Positions 48,341 through 61,377 of a DNA stretch of 64,000 bases are shown here, one piece after another (within the stretch, counting starts at the first letter, position 1; each line of letters begins with the position of its first letter). A model generated the notes under the pieces. The model was not told the origin of the DNA. It saw only the letters and a program-made list of their open reading frames with translations, and did not search any database. The stretch is taken from assembly GCA_001931875.2 (NCBI GenBank), contig MSJH02000808.1, forward strand, positions 370,773 to 434,772. Reading direction: 5' to 3'. The position numbers and the translations under genes were made by a program. This stretch comes from Byssochlamys sp. IMV 00236. Taxonomy: Eukaryota > Ascomycota > Eurotiomycetes > Eurotiales > Thermoascaceae.

Positions 48341-50722
48341 ATGGAGAAGTTCTTGCGCTCCTGGCGACAGGACGCTCTCAACAGGGGCCAGCATGAGTCT
48401 GCGATTTATATTGGGGATAAAGTGCTTGCGCTAACAAGTAGGGACCTGTTTCTGTGTGCGGTTCTTTTTTTCGGACTCATCGACTAACTGGACGCAGACA
48501 GCGATGCTGATGCATTTTGGCTTGCTCAAGTGCATTTCTCCAATAACAACTACACCAGAGCCCTAGCATTATTGTCGCGGAAAGATCTCATCACACGAAG
48601 TACCTCTTGTCGATATCTCGCTGCGCACTGCTATATCAAGCAGAATAAGTTCGAGCAAGCCCTGTCTATCCTCGGAGACCACAATCCAACCCACTTGATC
48701 AGCACCAGCAACAGCCGGCGCAAGTTGCAACATCTGAACGGTAGCCATGTCACGTTACGGAATGGGAAGATGGCTTCGTCACGATCGGATCGCATCGATA
48801 GGAGTGAAGAGCGGGAGCGGGAGGATGCGAACAATATACGTTTCGAAGCGGCCATGTGCTATCTCCGGGGCTTGTGCTATGCAAAACAGAATGCGTTCGA
48901 TCGAGCGCGGGACTGTTACAAAGATGCAGTCCGCATCGACGTCCAGTGCTTCGAGGCTTTTGACCAGCTCATGAAGAACTCCCTGATGTCCCCGGCTGAA
49001 GAGTTGGACTTCCTGGAATCGTTGGACTTCGACTCCATCGCAGCAGATCCATCTGTGGCGCAGGAAGCCGCCCATTTCACCAAGATGCTCTATACGACGA
49101 GGCTCTCAAAATACTCATCTCCTTCGACCCTGTCAGATGCCACCGAAACCCTTTCAACACACTACAATCTCGCGGAGAATCCCGATATTCTCCTGTCTCG
49201 TGCAGAGGCTCTCTACACACAATGTCGATTCGTGGAAGCTCTTGAGCTCACCTCATCGATTCTATCGTCATCCGACTCGTCCGTATTAGCTTCGCAAAGC
49301 AACCACGGCCAGAATCTGGGACATTCCCCCTCAGTGTACCCCCTCCATCTCGCGTGTCTCTACGAAACCGGGGCGACGAACTCGTTATTCCTTCTGGCCC
49401 ATACTCTCGCAGACAATGCACCGGAGGAATCCTACAGTTATCTAGCTATCGGGACATATTACCTGTCTGTCTCCAAGATTGCAGAAGCACGCCGGTTCTT
49501 CTCTAAAGCTTCGTTACTAGACCCTCATTCTGCCCCTGCCTGGATTGGTTTCGCCCATACATTCGCCGCTGAAGGGGAACACGACCAAGCAATTGCTGCA
49601 TACAGCACGGCAGCTCGGCTTTTTCAGGGTAGTCACTTACCCCAGTTGTTCTTGGGAATGCAGCACCTGGCCTTGAATAACATGTCTCTGGCCCATGAAT
49701 ACCTGTGTGCCGCCTACGCGATGTCGTCTGGCTCGCCTTCTGGCACTCTCCCGGTACCTACTGACCCTTCAAAGGGGTTACCGCCACTTGGCGGTGATCC
49801 GCTAGTGCTGAATGAGCTGGGTGTTGTCTTGTATCACCAGAATCATCTTGAAGCGGCCGTGGAACTATTCCGTCAGTCTCTTGCCCTCGCCGCATCCCTA
49901 CAGTGTGACCCCGGGGCTTGGGTGGCGACACGAGCGAATTTAGGGCACGCCCTACGTCGACTGGGCCATTTCGATGCTTCCCTGTTGGAATTCGATGAGT
50001 GCCTCCGTGTTAGCGCTGGCGGTGCCGGGTCTGGATACGGAACTACCATTGGCGGTGGTAGCGGTGTGGTTGCTACATCATCTGGAGTAGGTGGCTATGA
50101 GGACCGGGGATTAATTGGATCACTGCATACGTCTAGAGGCCTCGTCCTCCTTGAACTAGGTCGGACCATGGATGCTGTGACCGCGCTTCATGAAGCCGTC
50201 CGCGTGTTGGGGGCAAGCGGGGGTGATGCAGCCGGCGGCGCAGGAGTTGCCGGTACGCTGCTTTCCCGTGCGCTGGAAATCTGGGCTCTCGAAGAGCACG
50301 AGAAGCCAGAAATGATTGAGAGGTCAACAAGTGGAAAAGGTAAAGGCAAGAGTGCCGTCCGCACGCGTGAAAGAGGTCTCGACAGAGGCCCTGAGACGTC
50401 TAGACGCAGACGAATGGAGACTCAATATGCTGGGGAGGAATGGACAGATGACGTGCTTGATGCGGAGGCCACTGGTCCAGGGAAATCTAATACCCTCGAA
50501 GAGAAAGTAGAAATGGAGCTGGATGAAGAAGCGGACGGTCTACTCGATCGAGCACTTACTCGAGTACGGCCTCTTCGTGCAACGAGACGACACGAGGCTG
50601 GCCAAGCAATGGAACTCGAGTCACTGGAGGATCCTCCTGGAAGTCGCAGCCGAGGCAGTCGACGAAGTCCTACACGGCGCGTCCAAACCCGCGGACGCCA
50701 TGGAGATGTGCGGTGGCAGTGA
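48341..50722 (+). CDS. APC/C subunit Cut9/Cdc16 (APC6)
   Basis: TPR subunit of the anaphase-promoting complex, the ubiquitin ligase that degrades securin and cyclins. Exons are 48341-48437 and 48498-50722, giving 773 residues. The 60-nt intron has a GTAGGG donor, a CTAAC branch and a CAG acceptor. FLRSWRQDAL near residue 4, then ADAFWLAQVHFSNNNYTRAL and SCRYLAAHCYIKQNKFEQAL, are the Cut9 N-terminal TPRs. The central TPR array runs to about residue 620 and includes SYSYLAIGTYYLSVSKIAEARRFF. Two insertions are unusual: a Gly/Ser loop near residues 508-525 and a Gly/Ala loop near 560-575. The tail after about 600 is strongly charged and ends basic. The start is the first ATG giving the family pattern; an upstream exon is possible. 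Confidence 0.88.
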
Positions 50723-53482
50723 TGTCGTTTGTCCGTCTTATTCTTCCTGGCAATAGTATCCATTGCCCTTCTTTCGTCATTCAGCGTTGAGGAAAATCAC
50801 TTTCAGCATTTGCTTATCCCGGGTGCATGGTCAGAGGCGTTTGGGTAGCTCTGAGATATTGCCACTCGCTGATCTCAAAGGCCTCAGGGGGCCTCATTTA
50901 CAGACGTAGAGATCAAATAATTATGAGATGCGTGTCCTGATTTTGGACATAAAATTCATCGTTAATCGCCTATGCTCGCAAGTTTTTTCGTCCTTGGTAA
51001 TGGCCGTAATGGGGTTATGATTGCGTTCTTCGTAATTAGAATTCGATGGATTTCTCTTCGCGGAAGCTCGTCAAGTTGTGAACCGTCCCGAACTCCTTAA
51101 AAGGGCTATGTAGTGGTGCGTGAATGTGACATTCTCTTTATTTCCCATTTGTGGAAAGTTCAACACACACGGCTCGAAGTGTTTCGTTTTCACGCCGCCA
51201 CCGGATCTGCCGTTGATCGTCAAATGATCCAATTTGGACAGTCAATGAACCACCGGGTAAAGGCCTGCAGGGTACGGTCGCATATAGCCAAGTTGCCGGC
51301 ACCATTAACTAGACTAGCGGAGAAAGTCGCGGAGTATAACTTATAAACCGTGGAATCCCAACTACCAGGGATCAAAATCAGTCCTCTTGACAATTGTGAT
51401 GTTCTAAGACCAGATTTCCCCCAAGCCTTCCAGGGGACGCGGAGACCGCTGGCGTGGTTCAGTGGCTGATCATGTCGCTCGCCCCCATGGGATCGGCACG
51501 ACTCGTCTGCGGGGACTCCAACTTGCCCAGCAATCCAAGCAGTTTCGCAAGATGAAAGGAGGCCGATCACGAAAGCCATCACGCCCGCGTTCCGCTAGAC
51601 CTTGGCAGGATGGGAGAAGTATTAGGGCCCTATATTTTCTTTTCTTCGTCAATAAGGGAAATCGTTCAATGTTACTTTCGGGCTGAGTAGTTGAGAGAAG
51701 ACTCGCAATGGTCGTACGGGGCTCTACAATAATCAGGTACATAATCTGACTAATAACGATCGTCGAAAGTGTCAAAGAAGAAACAAAAGAACCGCAGGAT
51801 GTTGTGGAACACTCACATGGTACCTTGCCCTCTAAGGAGGCTCATCCACCTGTTTATCCGCCGCGCTATCTACGGTCCGTTAAGCGCTCCACAACCTTGG
51901 AAGGGGGGAGGGACATAGCGAACTAGAGTAGTCCTGGTTCAACCCCCGACGCCGGTGGACGTAGTACGTACTCATGCACGGAGCTCGAGCAGTAGCACAG
52001 GCACGTCATTTATATTCTCCATATCTAGGAGGAAAAGGGGATCCCTTCTAACCATATCGAGTCGATATCAAACGGTCTGGCCTGAGTCAGCCTGAGTCAG
52101 CCTGAGGGGCTGTGTCCCAGTCTCCGGAATCTATATCTATCTGACTAGAGGCGTGCCTTGCGGTAGGTACACAGGCGGTTGTACTGCAACTTCAGCATCT
52201 CTGTTGTGCAATTTAGAGGCGTTATTCTTCTTGTGCACTCTGTTCTCGAACACGGCATGTGCTAGCTGCTAAATCTTTCTTATTTTCAGGATGGTCAGCC
52301 ACGGAACTAGACATGCTATGGGTGTACAAGTGATATTTCGGACTGACAGCGCAACCATCGATGGCTGGCTTGGGGAGAAAATAGAATGGCTCCTTGTCTG
52401 AGCGCGCGTCAGTCCTGCCAGGCTGGAAATAAAGAAGTCCTTGTCAATGTTGCAGTGATGTACGAGGTGAATAGATACAGTAGGTAGCAAGGAATAGGAT
52501 CTATATTGAGATAGTCATTGTCCAAGTTGAGATAACGAGGAGGATGTTCCTAGCGAGAGTGTTACGAGCGATTCTGGAGACGACGCAAGCCTACTATCCC
52601 GTGATCATCTCACCGCCTTTGATTGGCCGACGCTGGCAAATCGAGGCTTTGCTCAGGAATATCAGGAATATCAGCCGACATTGCACAGCTCATTAGCCAT
52701 GGTTGTACAGTTACTTTTTCGATACATACATACATAATCAATATTGACAATGGGCTCTGCAGATCTCGATCTACATACGGCAGTACTCCTCTCCACAGTA
52801 CTACTACCCCGGTTGGCATTAGCCAGGAAATTAACAGAGACACAGTATGTCTCACAACCACGAGACGAATCGAGCTACAAAAGATAACCATTGAGATCGG
52901 CTTACTGCTCTGCAGAAACAAAGGCCAAAGACGCAAGAAACAGGCAGTGTCGCACAGCACCCGAAGATCGTCCGAACGAGCCAGGGTGCAATCTCCCTTA
53001 GCCGCTGTCGACGGCGGTTGGACCTCGAGACTCGAGTGAGCCGCACACATGGGAATAATCTGTCTCATCCGACTTCGTCATTGACAACGTTTTATTCCCA
53101 CCAGGCGTTTTCGCTGTCCAGTCCGCTTCACGATCTCTGAGCGCTTCTCCGTTTAAGGTTGCCGCCAGCACCAGGGGCCGTTTTGGACTGTGACGCTTGG
53201 ACGACGCGGCGTATGTGGCGCCGCCGCTATAGATCCACAAAAGCTTGTCTTTCTTTAGGATCAGGGCAGTTGATCCCCTGGGAGACGGTTTTTTCCTGGC
53301 GTTTCCTATCCCCACACGCGTGGCAGTACCCACGGATATGCCGCGTGGGAGGCACTTCTTAGTTCTTTGTGTTTCCAATGCGTGGCCGGTTTAAAGGGCG
53401 CTGGGTCGTCCTCCTGGCCTCCAGAACCACGAAGGCTGTCGGTGATGGATGACGCCCACGATCTCCGTGTCCGTACGGCTTC
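50723..53482. other. 2.8-kb gene-poor region
   Basis: No supportable gene. Open frames reach only 152 codons, overlap on both strands and contain nothing recognisable. A CCTGAGTCAG direct repeat is at 52079-52105. No tRNA or transposon ends seen; the GGTTCAA-like stretch near 51935 lacks a matching stem. Confidence 0.5.
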
Positions 53483-54969
53483 ATGATGCATGTTCTCTCG
53501 CGCTCGCTCCCGTCGCGACGGGGCAGCGCCCTCCTTCACCTGCTGGGCTGCTTCGCCTTCGCCTCCGGCCTTCTCATTTTCGTTATGTGGTTTGGTATGA
53601 ATTCCGACCGCGATCGCATCCCGCCGCTCCTGACCCAATTGATCCCCGCCGGCCATTGTACCTGCACTAGCTCGACCATTTTCCAGTGTGATAGCTGTCT
53701 ATCCTGCGCAGCCAGTGACCTGTCGGTCAATGGCCCGGCGCCATCAAAACCGCACTGGAAGTTCCAGTATGGCCGGGATGATCAGAATGAGGGGCTGGAC
53801 CGGGCACAATGTCAGGTCGCGTTCCCTGGCCTCTTCGAGGACGTGTCTCGAGCAACAAACTACTGGAGAGAACACGGTGGAATTACCGTCGATGACCTGG
53901 ACGCCATCCCTCTGCAATACGGAATGGCCCGCGCATTCATTCACAAAGGAGAACTATACGTGGTGGCTGCCCGCGCCAAAGGGGAAGATCACCGACGCAA
54001 GATTGTGGCCACACTGAGCTCGATTCATCGCGCGCTGGTCGCGTCGCCGGATCGAGCTTTCCAGCCTGATCTTGAGTTCATCTTCTCCATCGAAGACAGG
54101 GTGGACGATGTGGTGGAGGACCCCGACCATCCCATCTGGGTCCTCGCGAGGAAGCCGACGGAGCAGGCAGTCTGGCTCATGCCAGATTTTGGCTTCTGGG
54201 CATGGGATAATCTCTACAACACCATCGGTCCCTACGACCAAGTTGTCGACCGAATAAAGAAATTAGATATTCCCTGGTCGGAGAAGAAGAAGCAACTCGT
54301 CTGGCGCGGCAAGCCGAGTTTTGCTCCGAAACTGCGACGGGCATTGATGGACGCCGCTCGGGGGAAATCCTGGGACGACGTGAAGCCTATCGATTGGTAC
54401 AAGAAGACGAATGTCATTAAGATGGAGGACCACTGCCACTACATGTTCATTGCGCATGTCGAAGGTAGGAAAATCTAGCATGACCAGCTTTCTTTTATTT
54501 TTTCTCTTGGAAAATTTCTCACAATGACTTAGGACGATCTTACTCCGCATCTCTGAAATACCGTCAGGCCTGTCGCTCAGTGGTTGTGGCGCATAAACTC
54601 CAGTACATCCAGCATCATCATTACCTACTCGTGTCATCCGGGTCGAACCAGAACTTTGTGGAAGTCGAGCGCAACTTCACCGATCTCGCGGAGAAGATCG
54701 ACCCCTTGGTCGCGAACCCAGCTCTGGCAGAGCGCATTGCCGACAATAGCGTCAAGACGTTCCGCGAACGCTATCTCACTCAGGCCGCGGAGGCGTGCTA
54801 CTGGCGGGCATTGTTCGACGGATACGCCAGGGTGTCCAATCAAAACGTCACGCTATGGTCAGAAAAGGATCAGAAGGCCAGGGGACTGCGTTACGAATCG
54901 TTCGTGATGCTCGAGAGCCGTCTGATGTATGAGTTCTCGACATCTGTGTCGTCGCAGTGGTACATATGA
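53483..54969 (+). CDS. GT90 (CAP10-type) glycosyltransferase, type II membrane
   Basis: Likely Golgi glycosyltransferase of family 90, related to cryptococcal CAP10/CAP59-region xylosyltransferases; donor and acceptor are unknown. Exons are 53483-54464 and 54533-54969, giving 472 residues. The 68-nt intron has a GTAGGA donor and a TAG acceptor. Residues 1-14 are basic and 15-39 form one membrane span, typical of a type II Golgi enzyme. The CAP10 domain spans about 190-430: WLMPDFGFWAWDN, KKKQLVWRGKPSFAPKLRRAL and, across the splice, HVEGRSYSASLKYRQACRS, with YLLVSSGSNQNFVEV further on. These are conserved GT90 blocks. Two ATGs lie side by side (53483, 53486). Without the splice the frame stops three codons later, so the intron is well supported. 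Confidence 0.88.
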
Positions 54970-55360
54970 CGGTTCACTGCCTCCACACATGGCATGGCAT
55001 CGCATCTTGGGAGTTGGCGGTTGCAGCGGGATTCCACTCGAGATACCTATTTCCGGTTGTTCTTTCGAGTACATTTACTTGCATATACATTTTTTTGACG
55101 TTGTCGTCTCGCATCTAGGAGATGTTGAGCATGGACAACGGTACATTATTTAATACTGATAGATCTAGAGCTGTTTTGCTTACGATCTAGACGAGAAACG
55201 ACACAGCGGGTTATGGTCAGAACATCCATACATTGTTACATATACCTTGGAGGGAATACTCTACATTTTAACATGTCATATTAATCAATTCTTCTCGTAT
55301 AGACCAGAACCGTGACCTTATATAACATAACAAAGATAAAGACATGAACAATCCCACCGG
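54970..55360. other. Convergent 3' region, no gene seen
   Basis: Between the convergent ends of the GT90 gene and the surface protein gene. A+T-rich, no gene. Confidence 0.5.
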
Positions 55361-56413
55361 CTAAAGAAACGTAAAACACATAGCCGCCCCAACCAACAAC
55401 ATCATAAACGTACTCCATCTCACCCTCCCCGATCCCTCCGCCAACAAAGCCGTAAGATCTCCATCTCCATCCCCATCCTTCCCTCCAGTCCCAGTCCCAG
55501 AAGAACCACCCTCCCCCGAACTCGATCCCGATCCTAATCCCGATCCTGACCCCATACCCGTCCCCGTCCCAGAAAATGAAATACTCACCCCACCCCCTAA
55601 AAAAGGCTGCGTCGGCAACGTATCCGTCCCCAACCGGATCTCTTCCGGTGGAAGCAAAATATTCTCTAAAAACGGACACTCCACCCTCTCCCCCGCCCTC
55701 TGAGGAATCTCATTCGTCACACTAATCGGTAAGTCGAAAACCGTATAAAACTCCGACCCATTTAATCGGAATGATTGATGGATGGATATATTATATTCTC
55801 CTCGTGCGGAGGTTGTTCCTGTTCCTGTTCCTGTTCCCAGGGTAGGAGATGTCGGGGCGCCGTTACCGACTAGACAAGCGGGCCAGAACCAATTGATGTG
55901 TTTGACTGTTGAGGAGGGTTCGAGGGATAGAATTGGTCCGATGAAGGCTGGGGTGTTGGTTGAGGGAGGAGGAGGAGAGGTGTTGTTGGATATGGTGAAG
56001 TTGTGGATTGTCGTGTAGGAGGTTAGGAAGATGGTTATGTTGTGGAATGAAGTGGGCGAGGTCGGTGGGTTGGAAAGGGGGATGCGGCCGTCGCCGGATA
56101 TGTCGAGGGCGATTTGGAGGGTGTCTGTTTTTGTATATATCGTTGTATATTAATTAAGCTAGTTCAGTCCGATATATATTATATATAATATACAGAGTAT
56201 GTGCCCGTGCGCATGCTTGTATATATATATCGGGACTATAAACTCACCACCACCCAAAGGCGTAAAAGGCTGTGGAGAATCGAGAATCGCCAACCCCGGC
56301 GTGAAGATCTGGCCATTTACGATCGTGAAGCCCCCATTTTCTGACCGGGCGATCTGGGAAATACTGCTGAGGATGAAAATCGTGTAGAGAGGATAATAGA
56401 TGAGGCTTTTCAT
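55361..56413 (-). CDS. Secreted Gly/Ser-rich surface protein with GPI-like tail
   Basis: Probable GPI-anchored cell-surface protein, 309 residues. Exons are 56413-56248 and 56124-55361; the 123-nt intron has a GTGAGT donor and a CAG acceptor and keeps phase. The N-terminus MKSLIYYPLYTIFILSSISQ is a signal peptide. The ectodomain has several N-glycosylation sequons (NIT, NFT, NNTS, NIS, NGS) and two cysteines (WPACLVG, VECPFLEN). A (GT)4 run lies mid-protein. From about residue 236 the chain is Gly/Ser/Thr/Asp low complexity, then ends in a hydrophobic stretch (FMMLLVGAAMCFTFL) as in GPI precursors. I preferred the ATG at 56413; the in-frame ATG at 56512 would put a Ser/Thr repeat before the signal peptide. 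No family recognised. Confidence 0.78.
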
Positions 56414-57364
56414 CGTGAGGGGAGGAAGATATCGCCACGAGTAGGATGTTGTTGTTGATGTTGATGATGTTGATGATGATGATGTTGATGACTGATCCGC
56501 TGCCTGCAGCATGATCTCGGGAGGTGTGATTAATTATTTTTATTTCATTTGGAAATAAGATAGAACAGAGAAGTCTAGGGAAAAGATCAAGATTTCAAAT
56601 TAATGCTATCATCGTGGTAATATCATATCATAGAATAAATAACTAGTCCAGTAGTAATAGGAGATAGAGACAAAAAAAAAAAGAACGTGCTCCATCAAGT
56701 CACGTCTCGAGGTCTTCTCTAACTATATCTTGGTTTTTGCTCTTCTGCATAATGCAGACCCTGACATTACAACGCGGAGACAGATAATGCCGTGCCATTA
56801 CTATGCAACAGCAGAGCCTTGCAGGTAGATGAAACCGGGACTGTCAGGGACCCCAATACTCTAAACTCTACAGAGACTATCCTGATCGACAATCTTGTCA
56901 GAGGTCATGAAGGGAAAAATATTATTGCTGGCAGTGATTTATTCTTTATTCTTCCTCGCAGAGGCTACCGCCGAAGCTGGCTCGGATTAAACTATAATAA
57001 CAACAATGATGGTGATGGTGATGACGACGATGATAAAACGACAGTATGGACCAGCAAGCGCAGCAACGCCTCAGCTGGAGGACATGCGAAAAAAAGGTTC
57101 GATCGAAAAACAGGCCATCCATGCTTATACGAATAACCTCTAAAAGAATGTCTCACTGGGAGACTTAGTATACAATGACATAACCTCAGAAAGCAAAAGA
57201 AATATAAACTGCCCATTGAACCTGAAACTCCAGAGTCCAGCCCCGCTAAATCTTTTTTGAACAACCGAACCGAACAACTGCGCCTCTAAACTACCATGAC
57301 ACCCGAAGCATTTCATACAGACATTGATCGCAGGCGTGTTCTCGCAGCTGTAACAACCAGCTGC
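56414..57364. other. Intergenic region with trinucleotide repeat
   Basis: Promoter side of the surface protein gene and 3' flank of the Zn2Cys6 gene. A GAT/GTT repeat lies at 56446-56492. A 114-codon plus frame at 56792-57136 is low complexity and unsupported. Confidence 0.5.
56446..56492. repeat. (GAT/GTT)n trinucleotide repeat
   Basis: About 15 mixed GTT and GAT units just upstream of the surface protein ATG. Confidence 0.85.
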
Positions 57365-60130
57365 TCAACCCCAAAGTGGAGGATGGATATATTCCGACGC
57401 CCTATCGAGGATGTTCGGAATCGTCCATTCTCCGCTCGTCGAGCTTTCCGGGGTCGGCGGCGGCAGAGATCCCACACTGGGCGTCATTGTCGACGCGGAT
57501 CCAGTTTGCTGATAGCCGGCTATGCCTGCAGCAGCCGGGTTAGCGTTTGGCGGTCCAAGGAAGCCGTTGCCAGCACCGCCAGTCGGAGATCCCAGGTTGT
57601 TAAACGCCGCGTTGAGCTTCTGGAGCGCCCGCAGTGACTTGGTGAGCGGCTTGGCCCACTGTGTCTGGGTGTCAGCAGCCACGGACGCGGGAACCGCCGT
57701 GGTGGCTGATGCTGATGCTGATACTGATGTTGAGTCAAGATTTGATATCGGAGTGTTCGTCACTCCGGGGATTGTATTAAAGTGACTGTTCTGCTGTGCT
57801 GTTGTTGCCATGGTCTGGGGCGGAGATGTTACGCTCGTACGACCTGTCGGTGTTTCGTTTGGATCGTAGACGCCCTCCGCAATCGCTCGATCGGCAATAA
57901 TGACCTCAAGCTGGCGAAGAAGAGTCCATACGTGGGAATCGGATTTCGATTCTTCAATCACGGCGAGAAGAAACGCGCAGCTGATGGCTCGTTGTAGACT
58001 GATCCAGGAGCGTGCGGCATGGGAGTTGACAGAATGCAGCTCGATATACGACTGCACGGTCATCATCAGACTGTCAACACAGTCTCTCCGCATCGTGGCG
58101 GTAGCAGGATCTTTGGTGTCCGCTGTGGGCTTCACTGCTGGCCGGCAGAGTTCCGATGTGATGTAGGAGACGTGCAGCTTCAACTGTAGGCACTCCAGGT
58201 GATCTTTCGAGGTGAGACAATATTTGCGGTCACGAAGATGCGGGGTGGCGTCGGTCAAGATCTGCTGGATGCGTTCCTTGTATGCCTGGATCGTTTTGAA
58301 GTTCATATGAAAGTGGGGAGCCAACATCCGGCCCTTGACGACCTCTAGAGTCAGCGAAATGATTCGACATAGCGTCTCAAAGTACGATCGATCGCCTGGC
58401 TTGGAGTTAGGTCGATAAGCGATATCCGGCTGGCCCACGGCCGTTGTCGAAGGTCTATCGTATGATAGCGAAAAGTGGCTGTCTTGCCAAGCCATCGACC
58501 ACCTGGACGGCATTAGTTTCATTGGCAACAATTCGAGTGAAGAGATGCTGAGATTCCGATGTTGTTCTTACCAGACATGTCTCCTGACGTATCTTTCTCT
58601 TGGCGAGAAGCGATTAGACTCCACGTGGAGACCGAGCGATAAGCCCATGCGGAGCGTCATACCTGATTACCAAACAGTCAGATAAACTCTAAAGGGAATC
58701 GAGGGAAGAATGGAATGCCCATACCGAGCAGGACATAGGAGACACCGGGGTTCATATTGTAGGACAATACATTCCCGATGATAAGAAGCGTTTGGATGGC
58801 CTCGATCGTAGGTTGTGATAAGAAATTGGTCATGCGCAAGCATTGGTAAGAGCAGCATACTGCGGAGAGTTGTTAGGATGATGGAACATTGTTGCATACC
58901 ATAGCAGGACAACTCACCGTAGACTTGGGAAGTCAACTCCCGCTCTTTACTGGGCAAGTCGGACGATTGACATCCAGACGCCAGAACGGCGAAAAGCAGC
59001 CCAATATAGGCCAAGCTCACGCCAAACGGCCGCTGGGACTGGTTATCATTAGACTTGTATACTCCTCCGGCTGCTGACCGATTATGCAGTAACATATTAA
59101 GCTTCTCCTCGAATTCAACGACGTCGGCCAGTACAGGATATATCGTTCCTCCGATGTCTCTGTAGAAGTAAAGGAACCTGCGAAATCGGACGAGTCCGAA
59201 CGTTAGCAATGACCACATTTTCCCCTAACACCCCAGAGAAGGTGACCGGGAGACAAACTCTTTGCACTGCTGATCGCTTGGAAGCGCTCCACAGAGCGCA
59301 TTCACGTCGAAGAACGACGTGTCCGACGACCACAGGTCCACGAAAGGATACGTCGCGGATTCATTGTCGAGACCGAGTTTCGGGAGTATACCACCCTCGA
59401 GGAGCGCTTGCGCCTGGGATGAGCCGGACCGGTTGAGAATGTACGCCAGAACCGATCGCGATCCCAGATGTACCGTACCCTCACCCAGCGTGTTTGCGGC
59501 GTGAATGCCTTCGCCGTCCGGGGAGACCACCTCGGACCGGGTCCCCGTCTCTCCATTGCGCGCACTGCTCGTGGCGGTGGGCACACGGCCTCCATCATCG
59601 ATCTGCTCGAGCCCCGTCCGGAGACTGGAGATGGTCTGCTCCATCTCCTTCAGCTTGGAACACACATTCTCCCACTCTTCGCGCGGTATCGAGACCCGTC
59701 CCGGCGCCCCGATACCTCCGCCGGCGCCAGCCGTGGCCGTCTCGATGCTGGGATGCACAGGAGCAGTCCCATTCAGTCCCCCAACCACTCCGCTCGCGCC
59801 TGCGCCTGGTGCAGCGGGCGTGCCCCCTTCCAGGAACGTCTGGGATACAGTAGCCGCAACCTGTCGCTTCTTCGAGGGCCGCTCGTACGAGCAGAGGTCG
59901 GCGTGGTCGCGCTTGACGCAGCCGTCGCAGGGCAGGTTGCGATCGCATTTCACCTTGCGCGTATGGCAGGGGTAGCAGGCCTTGGGCTCACGAGCCTTCC
60001 TCTTCGTCCGGATGATGGCGTCGACTTGGGATTGCGGCAGTTCGGATATCGGGGTGGCGGATGTCGTCGCGGGCACGTTGGAGCCGGCCGTCGACGGCTG
60101 ATACGAGGTGGATGACATGGGATTCGACAT
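57365..60130 (-). CDS. Zn2Cys6 (Gal4-type) transcription factor
   Basis: Fungal DNA-binding regulator of 840 residues in this model; target pathway unknown. Exons are 60130-59232, 59177-58918, 58859-58725, 58662-58572 and 58502-57365; introns 54-69 nt with clear branch sites. The Zn2Cys6 cluster has Cys at 52, 55, 62, 68, 71 and 80 (CX2CX6CX5CX2CX8C), preceded by basic KRKAREPK. A short coiled coil (about 150-170) may mediate dimerisation. The fungal_trans middle homology region includes FYRDIGGTIYPVLADV, then MTLRMGLSLGLHVESNRFSPRERYVRRHVWW. The C-terminus is Ser/Thr/Ala-rich and disordered. The first donor is uncertain: GTGTTA (used) or GTCACC, both in frame and 22 nt apart before the shared acceptor. 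Neighbouring MFS transporter on the same strand might be a target. Confidence 0.9.
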
Positions 60131-61377
60131 TCACACACCAGCGTCAACCTGTCAAGCTCGTGGCACAGCCGGAGAGAAGGAAGCACGAAACACGGACACC
60201 GGGGAATTTCGAGACGCGGGACCGAGGACCCGGGGTGAGGAGAGAGAGTCGACAATGGGGGGGAGGGCGATTGCAGAGGCGGAGGGAGACGGAGGACATG
60301 CTTCTGCCAGGCAGAGTCTTATATCGGCATCGTCCTGATATTTATTTTGTTTTAGTTGTTTTTCTCGATCTGTTCCAGGCGATGGGGATGGGGTTGAGGT
60401 CAACAGGCGCTGAAGAAAAAGGTCGCTATCCCAAGGGGGGCGTTAGTGAGTCGAGCGCGCAACTAAAATCATCCTAAACTCCAACTTTCTCCAACGGGAG
60501 GATCGGGCATCCACTCGGCCCGCTGACCGCTGAGAGGCCGCCTGTCATGTGACCGCGGGGACGTGACAGCCCTAAGCCCTAGCCGCGGCTGCATTGGGAC
60601 ACGAGGACGGTCACGGGATACCACATTAATCAGCAGGTTATGTCATCAGTCAATAATTCGTTAACTTAATTTGTCAATTAATTAGTCTGAAATTGAATCC
60701 ACTATTATTACATCGATCATTCAAGGCTGAACGCGGGGAGTAGTAAGTACCTAGAGTAATAACTTTAGACTCAATTAATACAAACTAATGATTATAATTA
60801 CAGTAATATCTACCCGGAGAAAACTGGGCCCAATTGACTGATTATGTAATATTGATGTATGAGGTATTTTATCTATGCAGAAGATAACTCTGCCCAGCCA
60901 GAGGCGAGCCTCGGGGTAGTGTATCAATTATCATACATGAACAAAATAAACCAAAAAAGATAATTTTCCAAACGCCTTGCCTGTAAATGCTCCGCATCAA
61001 GACCCGACAAGATACGCCCGACTCCACTATCGATAGCCCGTGATGCAACACATTAGGGTTCCAGGAGTCTGGTTCGTCAAAAAAAGAAAAATAAATAAAA
61101 AGAAGATGGATGGAAATGAAATAAGGGTGGAAATAGTGAGGGCGGTGGGGATGAAAGGAAACGGGAAGGGTCAGATCAGATCACATCGGATCAGAGAAAT
61201 CGGATATCAAGGAATAAAGGGGGAAATCAGAGAATAACAAGATCTATAACCGCGAACGGATCGCGCGATGAGAATATGTAAATAGTGCGCCCACTCTATG
61301 AAACGGGGCCCTTCGAGCATAAGAAACGCACTTTCGACGGGGTTTCTTTTCTTTGCGTTGGTTTGTTTCGATTTTTT
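60131..61377. promoter_or_regulatory. Zn2Cys6 gene promoter and MFS gene 3' flank
   Basis: 1.25 kb with no separate gene. The first 450 bp are G+C-rich with purine tracts, probably the leader and core promoter of the transcription factor; the rest is A+T-rich. Confidence 0.5.

Noticed and set aside
51900..51970. tRNA-like GGTTCAA box
   Set aside because: No T-stem, anticodon arm or acceptor stem can be paired around it.
52610..53068. 152-codon minus frame and 138-codon plus frame
   Set aside because: Overlap each other on opposite strands, no conserved features, no splice-supported extension.
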